From Vogesella aquatica (GTDB taxonomy: Bacteria > Pseudomonadota > Gammaproteobacteria > Burkholderiales > Chromobacteriaceae), in the NCBI RefSeq assembly GCF_028548455.1, contig NZ_JAQQLF010000004.1:124001-188000 (forward strand): a stretch of 64,000 nt of DNA. The letters are read 5' to 3'. Shown piece by piece: positions 46,847-58,209 of the stretch (position 1 is the first letter of the stretch; each line of letters begins with the position of its first letter). The notes below the pieces were generated by a model, which searched no databases, had not been told where the DNA came from, and was given only the letters and a program-made list of their open reading frames with translations. A program made the translations under genes and the position numbers.

Positions 46847-47767
46847 ATGTGGTCTTACGCTTTTCGACGCGTATTGATGACGATCCCCACCCTGTTGCTC
46901 GTCATCACTGTCTGTTATCTAATGTTGCATGCCACCCCGGGTGGCCCGTTTGATTCCGAACGCAAAATTTCTGCTGCTGTCATGGCTAACCTGCAGGCCA
47001 AGTATCATCTGGACCTGCCGTTGTGGCAGCAATACCTGTATTACCTCAAGAGCCTGCTGCAAGGCGATCTTGGCGCCTCTTTCCGTTACGCGGACTGGAG
47101 CGTGAACGACCTGGTGGCCAATGCGCTGCCCATTTCCGCCCTGATCGGTGGTACCGCGCTGCTGCTGTCGGTGGTGATCGGCATTGTGCTGGGTACCATT
47201 GCCGCGCTGCGCCAGAACAGCCTGATTGACTACTTTGTGATGCTGATCGGCAACTTGGGTAGTGCTTTCCCCTCGTTTGTGATCGGCCCGGTACTGATCC
47301 TGGTGTTTGCCATCTGGCTGGCTTGGCTGCCGGCGGGCGGCTGGAACGACTACCAGGTTCATTACATGGTGCTGCCTATCGCGCTGCTGACCTTCATCAA
47401 CGTGTCCACCATCGGCCGTGTGATGCGTGGCAGCCTGATTGAAGTGATGAACTCCAACTTCATCCGTACGGCCAAGGCAAAAGGCCTGCCGATGCGTACC
47501 ATCGTGATGCGTCATGCGCTGAAACCCGCCCTGATGCCGGTGATTTCCGTGGTAGGCCCGATTGCCATTTCCACCATTACCGGTGCCGTGGTTACCGAAT
47601 CGGTCTTTTCCCTGCCGGGGCTGGGCAAGCTGATTATCAACGGTGCATCCAACCGTGATTACACCCTGGTACTGGGCCTGGTGGTACTGGTAACCGTGGT
47701 GGCGGTGCTGATCAACCTGCTGGTTGACCTGTGTTATGCATTGCTTGACCCGAAGATTCGCTACTAA
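46847..47767 (+). CDS. oppB: Oligopeptide ABC transporter permease OppB
   Basis: Inner-membrane permease, 306 aa, with six predicted helices. The N-terminus MWSYAFRRVLMTIPTLLLVITVCYLMLHATPGGPF and the EAA loop RTAKAKGLPMRTIVMRHALKPALMPVIS identify it. ATG 46847 follows GGAG at 46836; the longer frame from 46766 lacks a ribosome site. Confidence 0.95.
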   Translation: MWSYAFRRVLMTIPTLLLVITVCYLMLHATPGGPFDSERKISAAVMANLQAKYHLDLPLWQQYLYYLKSLLQGDLGASFRYADWSVNDLVANALPISALIGGTALLLSVVIGIVLGTIAALRQNSLIDYFVMLIGNLGSAFPSFVIGPVLILVFAIWLAWLPAGGWNDYQVHYMVLPIALLTFINVSTIGRVMRGSLIEVMNSNFIRTAKAKGLPMRTIVMRHALKPALMPVISVVGPIAISTITGAVVTESVFSLPGLGKLIINGASNRDYTLVLGLVVLVTVVAVLINLLVDLCYALLDPKIRY

Positions 47768-47807
47768 GCGCAGTCTTGGATAAGTCTACCAGCGAGGATA
47801 GTCATAC

Positions 47808-48725
47808 ATGTTTTCCCGAAGCAAACAAAGCGATCTGGCCGGGGCCATCGAGGCCAATATCAATGCGGCCGCTATTGAAGGTCGCAGCCCGTGGCGCGAT
47901 GCCCGCGAGCGTTTTTTCCGTAACAAGGCTGCGGTTGTCAGCCTGGTCATCCTCACCATCATTGCAGTGGCCTGCATTTTTGGCCCCATGGTGCTGCCGT
48001 ACTCGTACGAAGACACCGACTGGAACGCCATGAGCCTGCCGCCGGGCATGGAAGGTGCGCACTATTTCGGTACCGACGAACTGGGGCGTGACCTGCTGGT
48101 GCGCTGCCTGATAGGTGGCCGTATCTCCCTGATGGTGGGCCTGCTGGCGACCATCGCCTCGGTGACCATCGGTATCGTATGGGGGGCGACCGCCGGCTTC
48201 ATGGGCGGCAAGGTGGATACCATCATGATGCGTATCGTGGACATGATGTACGCCGTGCCCTACCTGCTGATCGCCATCCTGATGGTGACCCTGCTGGGCC
48301 GCGAGTTCTACCTGGTGGTGCTGACCATTACCGTGTTCTCCTGGATGGACATGGCGCGCGTGGTACGCGGCCAGACACTGTCCATCAAATCTAAGGAGTT
48401 TGTGGAAGCCGCGCACGCTATCGGTGTGTCCACCCCCAACATCATCTTCCGTCACATTGTGCCCAACCTGCTGGGTATCGTGGTGATCTACACCACCGTT
48501 ACCGTGCCAGGCGTGATTCTGACCGAGTCGGTGCTGTCCTTCCTGGGTCTGGGTGTGCAAGAGCCGATGACCAGCTGGGGCGTGCTGATCGAAGACGGTA
48601 CCGGTGTCATGGAAACCACGCCGTGGATCCTGCTGTTCCCGGCTGCCATGCTGTCCATCACCCTGTACTGTGCCAACTATATTGGTGACGGCCTGCGCGA
48701 CGCGCTGGACCCGAAAGACCGCTAA
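47808..48725 (+). CDS. oppC: Oligopeptide ABC transporter permease OppC
   Basis: Second membrane subunit, 305 aa. It has a cytoplasmic N-terminal segment (RSPWRDARERFFRNKAAV), then six helices; the periplasmic motif HYFGTDELGRDLLVRCLIGGRISL and EAA loop EAAHAIGVSTPNIIFRHIVPN are typical. oppD follows after 10 bases. Confidence 0.95.
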   Translation: MFSRSKQSDLAGAIEANINAAAIEGRSPWRDARERFFRNKAAVVSLVILTIIAVACIFGPMVLPYSYEDTDWNAMSLPPGMEGAHYFGTDELGRDLLVRCLIGGRISLMVGLLATIASVTIGIVWGATAGFMGGKVDTIMMRIVDMMYAVPYLLIAILMVTLLGREFYLVVLTITVFSWMDMARVVRGQTLSIKSKEFVEAAHAIGVSTPNIIFRHIVPNLLGIVVIYTTVTVPGVILTESVLSFLGLGVQEPMTSWGVLIEDGTGVMETTPWILLFPAAMLSITLYCANYIGDGLRDALDPKDR

Positions 48726-48735
48726 GGAATACGCC

Positions 48736-49720
<985 letters not shown>

Positions 49721-49728
<8 letters not shown>

Positions 49729-50707
49729 GAAGAAACTGCTGCTATCGGTGCGCGATGTCAAAGTGCACTTCAAGGTAAAAGGGAATAACGACTGGCCATG
49801 GACGCCAAAACGGACGCTCAAAGCGGTAGACGGTGTCAGCTTCGATCTGTACGAAGGTGAAACCCTGGGCGTGGTGGGTGAGTCCGGTTGCGGCAAGTCC
49901 ACGCTGAGCCGCGCCATCCTCAACCTGATTCCCGCCACCGATGGCGAAATCCTGTGGATGGGCAAAGACCTGCGCAAGGGCAGCGATAAAGACTGGCTGC
50001 ATGTTCGCAAGGATATCCAGATGATCTTCCAGGACCCGCTGGCGTCGCTGAACCCGCGCATGACCATTGCCCAGATCATTGGCGAGCCGTTGCGCGTACA
50101 CCGCCCGGAGCTGTCGCCGGACGAGATCATGAAGCGTGTACGCGCCATGATGGTGAAAGTCGGTCTGCGCGAGCAGATGATCAACCGCTACCCGCACGAG
50201 TTCTCCGGTGGCCAGTGCCAGCGTATCGGTATTGCCCGCGCGCTGATCCTGGAACCCAAGCTGATTATCTGCGACGAGCCGGTATCGGCGCTGGACGTGT
50301 CCATTCAGGCGCAGATCATCAACTTGCTGAAAGAGCTGCAGCGCGAAATGGGCCTGTCGCTGATCTTCATTGCGCACGATTTGGCGGTGGTGAAGCACAT
50401 TTCCGACCGCATCCTGGTGATGTATCTGGGTCGTGAAATGGAGCTGGCAGAGAAGTACGCGCTGTACGACAAACCAGCCCACCCGTACACCCAGGCGCTG
50501 TTGTCGGCGATTCCTATCCCCGACCCGAAGCTGGAGCGCAACAAGACCATCCAGATCCTGCAGGGCGATTTGCCTAGCCCGATCAACCCGCCGTCCGGCT
50601 GCGTGTTCCGTACCCGCTGCCCGAAAGCGGTAGAGCGTTGCGCGAAAGAAGAGATCAAGCTGCACGCGGTCACCGCCGCCACGCAGACCTCCTGCTTGCT
50701 GGCATAA
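49721..50707 (+). CDS. oppF: Oligopeptide ABC transporter ATPase OppF
   Basis: Second ATPase, 328 aa. Walker A GESGCGKST, signature SGGQCQRIG, Walker B LIICDEPVSALD, switch His in IAHDLAVV, and a C-terminal Cys motif (CVFRTRCPKAVERC). As last gene of oppABCDF it completes a full importer for peptides. Confidence 0.95.
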
Positions 50708-50714
50708 GCGCCCG

Positions 50715-50736
50715 GGTTGGCCGCATGCGGCCAACC
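50715..50736. repeat. Perfect 22-base palindrome of two abutting repeated words
   Basis: GGTTGGCCGCA (50715-50725) followed immediately by TGCGGCCAACC (50726-50736), eight bases after the oppF stop. With no spacer it is a poor hairpin but a perfect two-fold symmetric DNA site. A conventional terminator follows it. Confidence 0.9.
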
Positions 50737-50747
50737 TTGAGCACAAG

Positions 50748-50773
50748 AAAGCCCGGACACGTCCGGGCTTTTT
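50748..50773 (+). terminator. oppF terminator
   Basis: AAAGCCCGGA, CACG loop, TCCGGGCTTTTT: strong intrinsic terminator ending the opp operon. The 140 bases from here to 50913 hold no recognisable gene. Confidence 0.93.
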
Positions 50774-50914
50774 CTTATCCAATAACCCGGTTGCTGCTTC
50801 ACTTCACGTGCTTGTGTGCTCTGGCTTTGTTGGTGCCCACTGGCCCGGTGCGTTCCTTGTCTTGGGCAGGGCTTCCTTACGCTTATTGCGATGCTGGCCG
50901 TGGCAGGCAGACGT

Positions 50915-50945
50915 AAAAAAACCGGCGCATAATGCGCCGGTTTTT
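50915..50945 (-). terminator. secA terminator
   Basis: AAAAACCGGCGCAT, A, ATGCGCCGGTTTTT: a near-perfect palindrome with A and T runs, 18 bases past the secA stop on the minus strand. Confidence 0.93.
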
Positions 50946-50962
50946 GCAGGGCAGGGTGGCGA

Positions 50963-53665
50963 TCAGGCCAGCTTGCCGTGGCATTGTTTGTAACGTTGGC
51001 CGCTGCCGCACGGGCAAGGGTCGTTGCGGCCAACGCGCAGGCCTTGCGAGGCCAGGGCTTCCGGCGAGAACGGGTTGCCCTCGGTGGCGCTTGGCGCGTC
51101 GTCGTGGTGCATTTCCATGCCCGCTACTTCGTGCGGCGCGACGGCCTCCATGTCTTCCTCGCTGCGTACCTGCACGGTCATCAGTACGCTGACCACACCG
51201 CGTTTCACACGTTCCAGCATGTCGGAGAACAGCTCGAAGGCTTCGCGCTTGTATTCCTGCTTCGGGTTCTTCTGCGCGTAGCCGCGCAGGTGGATGCCCT
51301 GACGCAGGTGGTCCATGGCAGCCAGATGCTCGCGCCAGTGGTTGTCCAGCATCTGCAGTACCAGGCCGTGTTCGAACTGGCGCATGGATTCCTCGTTGGC
51401 CAGCGCCACTTTCTCGGCGTAGCTGGCCGCGGCCAGGTCCAGGATGCGCTGCTTGATGTCCGGGATATCCAGCGTCTGCTCGGCTTGCATCCACTGGGCT
51501 ACCGGGGCCTGCAGCTGGAATTCGCTTTCCAGTGTGCGCTCCAGGCCCGGCAGGTCCCACTGTTCTTCCATGGAGTCCGGCGGCATGTGCAGGTCGACCA
51601 CGTCGCTGAGCACGCCTTCGCGCATGTGGGTGATGATGGCGGCCACGTCCTGGTCTTCCAGGATTTCGTTACGCTGCTGGTAGATCACTTTGCGCTGGTC
51701 GTTGGCCACGTCATCGTATTCCAGCAGCTGTTTGCGGATGTCGAAGTTGCGGCCTTCTACCTTGCGCTGGGCGTTTTCGATGGAGCGCGATACCCACGGG
51801 TGTTCGATGGCTTCACCGTCCGGCATCTTCAGCTTGTCCATGATCATGGCCACGCGGTCGCCGGCGAAAATACGCAGCAGCGGGTCTTCCAGGCTCAGGT
51901 AGAAGCGGCTGGCACCGGCATCACCCTGGCGGCCGGAACGGCCACGCAGCTGGTTGTCGATACGGCGCGATTCGTGGCGCTCGGTACCGATGATGTACAG
52001 GCCGCCGGCAGCCAGTACTGCGTCGTGGCGCACTTGCCATTCGGCACGGATGGCGGCGATGCGGCTGTCTTTTTCGGCGTCGGACAGGCTTTCATCGGCC
52101 TGGATGGCCTTGATTTCCGGCTCGGGGTTACCACCCAGCACGATATCGGTACCTCGGCCGGCCATGTTGGTGGCCACGGTCACAATGCCGGGGCGGCCGG
52201 CTTGTACCACAATGTCGGCTTCGCGCGCGTGTTCCTTGGCGTTCAGCACGTTGTGGGCGATGTCGGCCTGGGTCAGCAGCTGCGACATCAGCTCGGAGTT
52301 TTCAATGCTGGTGGTACCTACCAGCACAGGTTGGCCGCGGCTGACGCAGTCTTTGATATCGCCGATGATGGCGTTGTACTTCTCGCGCGCCGAGCGGTAG
52401 ATCTTGTCCTGGTGGTCCTGGCGGATCATCGGGCGGTTGGTCGGGATGACCACGGTTTCCAGCGCGTAGATGTTCTGGAACTCGTAGGCCTCGGTATCGG
52501 CGGTACCGGTCATGCCGGCCAGCTTGCCGTACAGGCGGAAGTAGTTCTGGAAGGTGATCGATGCCAGGGTCTGGTTTTCGCGGTTGATCTGCACGCCTTC
52601 CTTGGCTTCTACCGCCTGGTGCAGGCCGTCGGACCAGCGGCGGCCGGCCATCAGGCGGCCGGTGAATTCGTCCACGATCACCACTTCGCCGTCCTGTACC
52701 ACGTAGTGCTGGTCCAGGTGGAACAGCGCGTGCGCTTTCAGCGCGGCGTTCAGGTGGTGCATCAGGGTGATGTTGGCCGCAGAGTACAGGCTATCGCCCT
52801 CTGCCAGCAGGCCCATCTGGGTAAGGATGGCTTCGGCGTGCTCGTGGCCGGCTTCGGACAGCAGCACGCTGTGCGCTTTCTCATCTACCCAGTAGTCGCC
52901 TTCGCCATCTTCGGCTTCCTGCTTTTTCAGCAGCGGCGGTACGGCGTTCATGGCGCGGTACATGTCCACGTTGTCTTCGGCCGGGCCGGAGATGATCAGC
53001 GGGGTACGCGCTTCGTCGATCAGGATGGAATCCACTTCGTCCACCACGGCAAAGTTCAGCTCGCGCTGCACTTTCTCGTGCAGGCTGAACACCATGTTGT
53101 CGCGCAGGTAGTCGAAGCCGAATTCGTTGTTGGTGCCGTAGGTAATGTCGCAGGCGTAGGCCATTTTTTTATGGTCGTGCTGCATTTGCGACAGGTTCAC
53201 GCCGACGCTCAGGCCCAGGAAATTGTACAGCTTTTGCATGATGCCGGCGTCACGGCTGGCCAGGTAGTCGTTCACGGTAATCACGTGCACGCCCTTGCCG
53301 GCGATGGCGTTCAGGTACACCGGCAGGGTGCCGACCAGGGTTTTGCCCTCGCCGGTACGCATCTCGGCAATCTTGCCATGGTGCAACACCATGCCGCCGA
53401 TCAGCTGCACGTCGAAGTGGCGCATGTTCAGCACACGGCGCGAGGCCTCGCGGCACACGGCAAACGCTTCAGGCAGCAGGGCATCCAGGCTTTCGCCTTT
53501 GGCGTGACGCTCTTTGAATTCGGTGGTTTTGGCCGCCAGCTGTTCGTCCGACAGTGCCTTCATGGCGTCTTCCATACCGTTGATACGGTTGGCGACCTGG
53601 CGATATTGCTTGAGCAGTCGTTCATTGCGGCTGCCGAATACTTTCTTGAGAAGCGTCGAAATCAT
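50963..53665 (-). CDS. secA: Protein translocase ATPase SecA
   Basis: Preprotein translocase motor, 900 aa. Walker [19 protein letters not shown] Walker B region ([17 protein letters not shown]), [12 protein letters not shown] and [17 protein letters not shown] helicase motifs. The C-terminus has the zinc/SecB-binding motif [19 protein letters not shown]. Single gene with its own terminator. Repeated words at 51025, 52330 and 52772. The 906-aa open frame on the opposite strand is a shadow. Confidence 0.98.
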   Translation of the reverse strand: MISTLLKKVFGSRNERLLKQYRQVANRINGMEDAMKALSDEQLAAKTTEFKERHAKGESLDALLPEAFAVCREASRRVLNMRHFDVQLIGGMVLHHGKIAEMRTGEGKTLVGTLPVYLNAIAGKGVHVITVNDYLASRDAGIMQKLYNFLGLSVGVNLSQMQHDHKKMAYACDITYGTNNEFGFDYLRDNMVFSLHEKVQRELNFAVVDEVDSILIDEARTPLIISGPAEDNVDMYRAMNAVPPLLKKQEAEDGEGDYWVDEKAHSVLLSEAGHEHAEAILTQMGLLAEGDSLYSAANITLMHHLNAALKAHALFHLDQHYVVQDGEVVIVDEFTGRLMAGRRWSDGLHQAVEAKEGVQINRENQTLASITFQNYFRLYGKLAGMTGTADTEAYEFQNIYALETVVIPTNRPMIRQDHQDKIYRSAREKYNAIIGDIKDCVSRGQPVLVGTTSIENSELMSQLLTQADIAHNVLNAKEHAREADIVVQAGRPGIVTVATNMAGRGTDIVLGGNPEPEIKAIQADESLSDAEKDSRIAAIRAEWQVRHDAVLAAGGLYIIGTERHESRRIDNQLRGRSGRQGDAGASRFYLSLEDPLLRIFAGDRVAMIMDKLKMPDGEAIEHPWVSRSIENAQRKVEGRNFDIRKQLLEYDDVANDQRKVIYQQRNEILEDQDVAAIITHMREGVLSDVVDLHMPPDSMEEQWDLPGLERTLESEFQLQAPVAQWMQAEQTLDIPDIKQRILDLAAASYAEKVALANEESMRQFEHGLVLQMLDNHWREHLAAMDHLRQGIHLRGYAQKNPKQEYKREAFELFSDMLERVKRGVVSVLMTVQVRSEEDMEAVAPHEVAGMEMHHDDAPSATEGNPFSPEALASQGLRVGRNDPCPCGSGQRYKQCHGKLA

Positions 53666-53922
53666 CGTGTGGACATCCAGCGGCCAGCGGGCCGATAAAA
53701 ATGGCTAAAAGTGTAGCACAGGCAGACCCTCTTTTAATGGGGGCATTGCTGACCGGTATCAAGAGCCTGTGCATTGGAACAGTGTTGACGCCTGATTCGC
53801 GGTGTTAGGTTATTTGCTCTAAACAAACGTATGAGCGTAAACGCCATGTCATGCAGCAAGGGTAGCCTGTTTGGCATCGCCCTGTTGTAACGACAGATAA
53901 CAACACTCACGAGAAGAAACAC

Positions 53923-55941
53923 ATGGATCGCAGACAATTCCTGAAAGCAGGCAGTTTCCTGACCGCCTCTGCCGCCACCCTGGGCCTGACCGGCTGTTTT
54001 GGCAGCGGTGGCGGCGGTAGCAGCGAACCTGCCCGCAGCTACAGTTTTCCGCAGGGCGTGGCCTCGGGCGACCCGCAGCCGGCCAGCCTGGTGCTGTGGA
54101 CTCGCCTGGGCGATGCCGCGGCCGACACCCCGGTGACCATCGAAATCGCCACCAGCCAGAACTTTGCCACCGTATTGCATAGCGTGACGGTAACGGCGCA
54201 GGCGCAGTGGGACTACACCGTGCGCCATAAGGTCACCGCGCTGCAGCCGGGCACCACGTACTACTACCGCTTCCGTGCCGGCAGCAACGTGAGCCAGGTT
54301 GGCCGCAGCAAGACTGCCCCCGCCGCCGGTACGCCGGTATCGCAGCTGAAATTTGCTTTTATCTCTTGCCAGGACTGGAGCGTGAACCACTGGGCGGCGT
54401 TTGACGAGCTGCTGCAGCAAGACCTGGATTTTGTCGTGCACCTGGGCGATTACATCTACGAAACCGTGGGCGCAGCGTTCCAGACCGGCAAGGTGGAAAA
54501 CCGCCACAGCCAGATCAAGCTGCCAGACGGCATCAAGCGCAGCGATGGTGCCACCTACGCCAATACGCTGGCCGACTACCGCACGCTGTACAAAACCTAC
54601 CGCAGCGACAGCCGGCTGCAGGCGCTACACGCGGCATTCCCCATCATTGCGGTATGGGACGACCACGAGTTTAGCGACGACGCCTGGCAAGACCGCCAGA
54701 ACTACGCCACCGGTGAAGATGCCGCCAAAGTGACCAGCCGCCGCCGCGATGCCAACCAGGCCTGGTTCGAGTACATGCCGGCCGATGTCAGCCTGGATGC
54801 GGCCAACCCGTCGTTCCAGAACATCCGGATTTACCGCCAGTTCAGCTTTGGCAACCTGGCTACGCTGGTGATGACCGACCAGCGCCTGTACCGCGCCGAC
54901 CACGTGATCCCCGAAGTGGGCGCCGGTAGCGAGATCGGCAGCCGTTACTTTGTGCCCAAGTCCACGCTGGCCACGGTAGAGAGCCAGAAAATGAGCGCGG
55001 CCAGCGGCAGCCTGGACCCGGTATCCATTCTGGGCAGCACCCAGCGCCAGTGGTGGAAAGACCAGATGAGCGCGGCCAACACCACCTGGAAGCTGTGGGG
55101 CAATGAGGTATCGCTGTTGCGCATGCAGGTAAACGGTACCCAGGCGGTAGCCGGCCTGATGGTGCAGAGCCTGATTGCGGCCAACGGCGGGTTGGCCGCA
55201 CTGCAAGGCGCGTTGATGACGGCGCTGGTGGCCGACCTCACTACCGCCGCTGCGGCGGTGCCCACCGCCAACAAGGCCACCCAGGTGCCCGCACCGGCCT
55301 ATACCCAGACCAAGGTGGTGCTGGGGGGCGCAGGGCTTAGCGGCCCGGTATTCGACGCCGGTATCAAGCCGCAGCTGGACGCCGCGCTGCCGGCCGCCCA
55401 GTTCTTTGACGTGTTCCTGTTGAACGCCGACCAGTGGGATGGCTATAACGCCGAGCGCAAGGCGCTGATGAAGCACCTCAAAGACAATGCCATCGCCAAC
55501 GTGGTGGCGCTGACCGGTGACATCCACGCCTTCTTTGCCGGCAGCGTGATGGACGACTACGACGCCGCCAGCCCGGTGCCAGTGATGGTGGACCTGGTGA
55601 CCGCCGGTATTTCCAGCAACTCTTTCTATAGCTATTTCGAGAGCGTGGTAGACAGCAGCGCCAGCTTTGGCAAAACCAAGCCGCTGATCTACACCGAGCA
55701 GGGCGGGGTGCGCACCAATACCTTCAACAGCACGCTGACCACGTTCAATAGCTGGCTGAAGGTGGCCCATACCGACGCCCAGGGCTACGCCTTGGTGACG
55801 CTCACGCCGGCCAAGCTCAGCTGCAGCTTCCATACGCTGAAGACGCTTAGCGCCGGTGCGGCGCCTGCACTGCCAGCCACCCATAGCATCACCAAGCTGG
55901 AGGTCGCCGCCGGCAGCCCGTCGGTAACCGTCCTGCCCTAA
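53923..55941 (+). CDS. phoD: PhoD-family alkaline phosphatase, Tat lipoprotein
   Basis: Secreted phosphodiesterase/alkaline phosphatase D, 672 aa. The N-terminus MDRRQFLKAG is a twin-arginine signal, and LTGC (Cys25) forms a lipobox followed by a Gly/Ser-rich tether, so it is probably Tat-exported and lipidated. Metal-binding motifs: FISCQDWS, VHLGDYIYE, WDDHEFSDD and LTGDIHAFF. It is longer than the Bacillus enzyme, with an Ala-rich insert at about residues 410-450. Five word copies lie inside, including an inverted pair at 55176-55200. No clear Pho box was found upstream. Confidence 0.9.
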   Translation: MDRRQFLKAGSFLTASAATLGLTGCFGSGGGGSSEPARSYSFPQGVASGDPQPASLVLWTRLGDAAADTPVTIEIATSQNFATVLHSVTVTAQAQWDYTVRHKVTALQPGTTYYYRFRAGSNVSQVGRSKTAPAAGTPVSQLKFAFISCQDWSVNHWAAFDELLQQDLDFVVHLGDYIYETVGAAFQTGKVENRHSQIKLPDGIKRSDGATYANTLADYRTLYKTYRSDSRLQALHAAFPIIAVWDDHEFSDDAWQDRQNYATGEDAAKVTSRRRDANQAWFEYMPADVSLDAANPSFQNIRIYRQFSFGNLATLVMTDQRLYRADHVIPEVGAGSEIGSRYFVPKSTLATVESQKMSAASGSLDPVSILGSTQRQWWKDQMSAANTTWKLWGNEVSLLRMQVNGTQAVAGLMVQSLIAANGGLAALQGALMTALVADLTTAAAAVPTANKATQVPAPAYTQTKVVLGGAGLSGPVFDAGIKPQLDAALPAAQFFDVFLLNADQWDGYNAERKALMKHLKDNAIANVVALTGDIHAFFAGSVMDDYDAASPVPVMVDLVTAGISSNSFYSYFESVVDSSASFGKTKPLIYTEQGGVRTNTFNSTLTTFNSWLKVAHTDAQGYALVTLTPAKLSCSFHTLKTLSAGAAPALPATHSITKLEVAAGSPSVTVLP

Positions 55942-55963
55942 GCAAACCGCCATGCGCTGCCGC

Positions 55964-55993
55964 CAGCCAGCCCGAACGGGCTGGCTGTTTTTT
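55964..55993 (+). terminator. phoD terminator
   Basis: CAGCCAGCCCG, AA, CGGGCTGGCTG then six T: strong intrinsic terminator shortly after the phoD stop. Confidence 0.93.
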
Positions 55994-56060
55994 CGGCCGC
56001 CGCCTGCTGGCAGATAGGCTACACTCGGCATCCATTCTTTTTTGCCTTTGCCCTTTTGCC

Positions 56061-56501
56061 ATGAGCAGCCAGCCACTGAGCCAGTTCAGCAAGCGCGACG
56101 CGCGCCTGGCTGACCTTACCGCCGCCGCGCAAGCCATCTTGCAGCTAGACCGTGCCTTCAAGCGCCTGCTGCCCGGCATGCTGGGCCAGCATTGCCAGGT
56201 AGCGTGCTTTCGCGATGGCGAGCTGGTGGTGTATGCGCACAACAGTACGGTAGCGGCCCGCCTGCGCATGTTGGGTAATAGCGTGGTAGCGCCGCTTACC
56301 CGCCAGGGCTACCCGGTGCAGACCCTGCGCGTGAAGGTGCTGCCCACCCCGCCCAAGCCGGTGCGTGGCAAATCGTTCCAGCTATCGGATGCCGGGCTGG
56401 ACGCCTTTGCCCGTGCGGCTGGCGAGATCCGCAACCCGGTGGTGAAAGAAGCGCTGGGCAAGCTGCTGCGCCACCATCGCGGCAGCGACAACGAGCGCTA
56501 G
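56061..56501 (+). CDS. DUF721 (DciA-like) protein
   Basis: 146-aa protein of the DUF721 family, which includes DciA, the ancestral loader of replicative helicase DnaB. The N-terminal half contains the DciA-like KH fold region (LPGMLGQHCQVACFRDGELVVYAHNSTVAARLRML) and the C-terminal part is probably disordered or basic. In many beta-proteobacteria this gene sits beside lpxC or secA; here it lies 3' of phoD, still near secA. The helicase-loading role is from family knowledge. Confidence 0.75.
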   Translation: MSSQPLSQFSKRDARLADLTAAAQAILQLDRAFKRLLPGMLGQHCQVACFRDGELVVYAHNSTVAARLRMLGNSVVAPLTRQGYPVQTLRVKVLPTPPKPVRGKSFQLSDAGLDAFARAAGEIRNPVVKEALGKLLRHHRGSDNER

Positions 56502-56508
56502 CCCGCCC

Positions 56509-56518
56509 GCGGCCAACC
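56509..56518 (+). repeat. Intergenic repeated word after the DUF721 gene
   Basis: GCGGCCAACC, eight bases past the stop of the DUF721 gene, with no partner copy nearby and no T-run. Confidence 0.75.
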
Positions 56519-56673
56519 TGCGTACTGCTACGCCTGCCATGCTGGCGTGATCCTTGCATGGTATAGCCGCGGGCAGCGCCGCATTGTGCGGCCTGGCTAG
56601 CCCGCCAGCGTGGCAGCAGGTAAGCTGCCTTGCAGAAGCCGTAGAGCTTCGCAATCAGGGATTCCACAAACAG

Positions 56674-57960
56674 ATGATCACGCTCAATACGCACCCTCTT
56701 CGCCGCAGCCTGAACGACGAGGCGCACGCGCGCCCGCCGATCGCCATACCGTCACCGGCACGGCTGACCACACTCACGCTTTTTTTCGATGAAGCCGAAG
56801 CGCCGCAGCGCAGTGCCTTGCAGGATTTGCTGCAGCGCATGGGCCTGCCGCTGCCGGACGATGGCCAGATGCACTACACCGGCGTGGCCGGTGACCTCAC
56901 TATCCGCTGGGCCTTGCATACCGAATTTGCCCGCTACACCTTTGTGCTGGGTGGCGACTTTGTCGAGCCGTTCGAGCGCACCGCGCTGGACCGGCTGCCG
57001 GCAGACTGGCTGGGCAGCCTGCCCGGCGCCATCATGGTAGCCATGCACGCCGTGCTGCTGCCGGCGTCGCAAGAGGCACCGGCGCCGGAGATTGCCCAGC
57101 GCTGGTTTGGCGGCCAGGAGCTGATCGGTGCCGAAATCGGTGATGGCAACGGTGTGGCCTACACCGACCTGCGCCTGCACCCGGACCCGCGGCTGGCAGA
57201 AGGCTTTAGCCGCTATGTCGTGATCGACCGCGCCATGGGGCCGTCGCAGTCCGGCCGCATGATGCAGCGCCTGTTCGAAATGGAAACCTACCGCCTGCTG
57301 GCCCTGCTGGCGCTACCCGAGGCCAAACGCCAGATGCGCGAGCTAGACCGCCTCGGTACCCGGCTGCGCAGCGTCACCCTGCATATGGCAGAGCAAAGTG
57401 CACACGACGCCGCCATGCTGGACGAGCTCACCGACCTGTCCGCCCAGGGCGAGCAGCTGATTGCGCAAAGCCAGTACCGCTTTGCTGCTGCCCGTGCCTA
57501 CTACAAGCTGGTAGCCCGGCGCATTGCCGAGTTGCGCGAAACACGGTTATCCGGCCTGCAGCCGTTTTACGAGTTCATGGAGCGCCGCCTGGCCCCGGCC
57601 ATGGAAACCTGTGAAACCGCCGCACAGCGGCAAGAGCGGCTGATGGCGCGGCTGCAGCGTAGCACCGCCCTGCTGCGTACCCGGGTAGAGGTGGTACACG
57701 AGGCGCAAAACCGTGCCTTGCTGGCCAGTATGGACCGCCGTGCCGAGCTGCAGCTGCGGCTGCAGGAAACGGTAGAGGGCTTGTCTGTCGGCGTGCTGAC
57801 TTACTATGCCGTGGGCTTGCTGGGCTATCTGTTCAAGGCGGGCAAAGCGATGGGCTTGCACCTGAACGTCGAGCTGCTGACCGGCTTGGCCATTCCGCTG
57901 GTGGCTTTGCTGGTGTGGCTGGGCATGCGTCGTGTAAAAAAGACATTGCAGCACGGCTAG
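56674..57960 (+). CDS. DUF3422 family membrane protein
   Basis: 428-aa protein of unknown function. The N-terminus HPLRRSLNDEAHARPP is the family hallmark, the centre is alpha-helical and likely coiled (ELRETRLSGLQPFYEFMERRL onward), and two membrane helices lie at the C-terminus (VGVLTYYAVGLLGYLF and LLTGLAIPLVALLVWLGM), leaving a short basic tail. ATG 56674 begins at the conserved region; the frame is open 40 codons upstream without support. No copy of the repeated word lies inside. Confidence 0.8.
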   Translation: MITLNTHPLRRSLNDEAHARPPIAIPSPARLTTLTLFFDEAEAPQRSALQDLLQRMGLPLPDDGQMHYTGVAGDLTIRWALHTEFARYTFVLGGDFVEPFERTALDRLPADWLGSLPGAIMVAMHAVLLPASQEAPAPEIAQRWFGGQELIGAEIGDGNGVAYTDLRLHPDPRLAEGFSRYVVIDRAMGPSQSGRMMQRLFEMETYRLLALLALPEAKRQMRELDRLGTRLRSVTLHMAEQSAHDAAMLDELTDLSAQGEQLIAQSQYRFAAARAYYKLVARRIAELRETRLSGLQPFYEFMERRLAPAMETCETAAQRQERLMARLQRSTALLRTRVEVVHEAQNRALLASMDRRAELQLRLQETVEGLSVGVLTYYAVGLLGYLFKAGKAMGLHLNVELLTGLAIPLVALLVWLGMRRVKKTLQHG

Positions 57961-58209
57961 CCCGCGGCTGATACCAAGGTGCTGGTTCGTTGTCATTAGC
58001 GTGTGCCAGCACCCCGATTTCTGGCATGACATGCCTGCTCAAGGTTAATGGCCGGTGCAATCTGCTGCTACTGCCCTCCTGCTGGCTGGTGCGGCAGCCT
58101 CAGGCCATTTACAGAATTTGGCTGTAGATCAAATCGCTGCCTGATAGCGCAAGCCAGACCAGGTAAAAACCTTCAGAATAGCTGCATCAATTTTCTGCAA
58201 GCTTCGTCA

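Noticed and set aside
50978-53698. A 906-codon open frame on the plus strand opposite secA
   Set aside because: It mirrors secA almost exactly, has a low-complexity His/Val/Gln-rich translation with no domain, and is the expected by-product of GC-rich codon use on the other strand.
53800-53922. Pho box upstream of phoD
   Set aside because: Two CTGT words occur near 53867 and 53882, but their spacing is 15 rather than 11 bases and the rest does not match the PhoB consensus.
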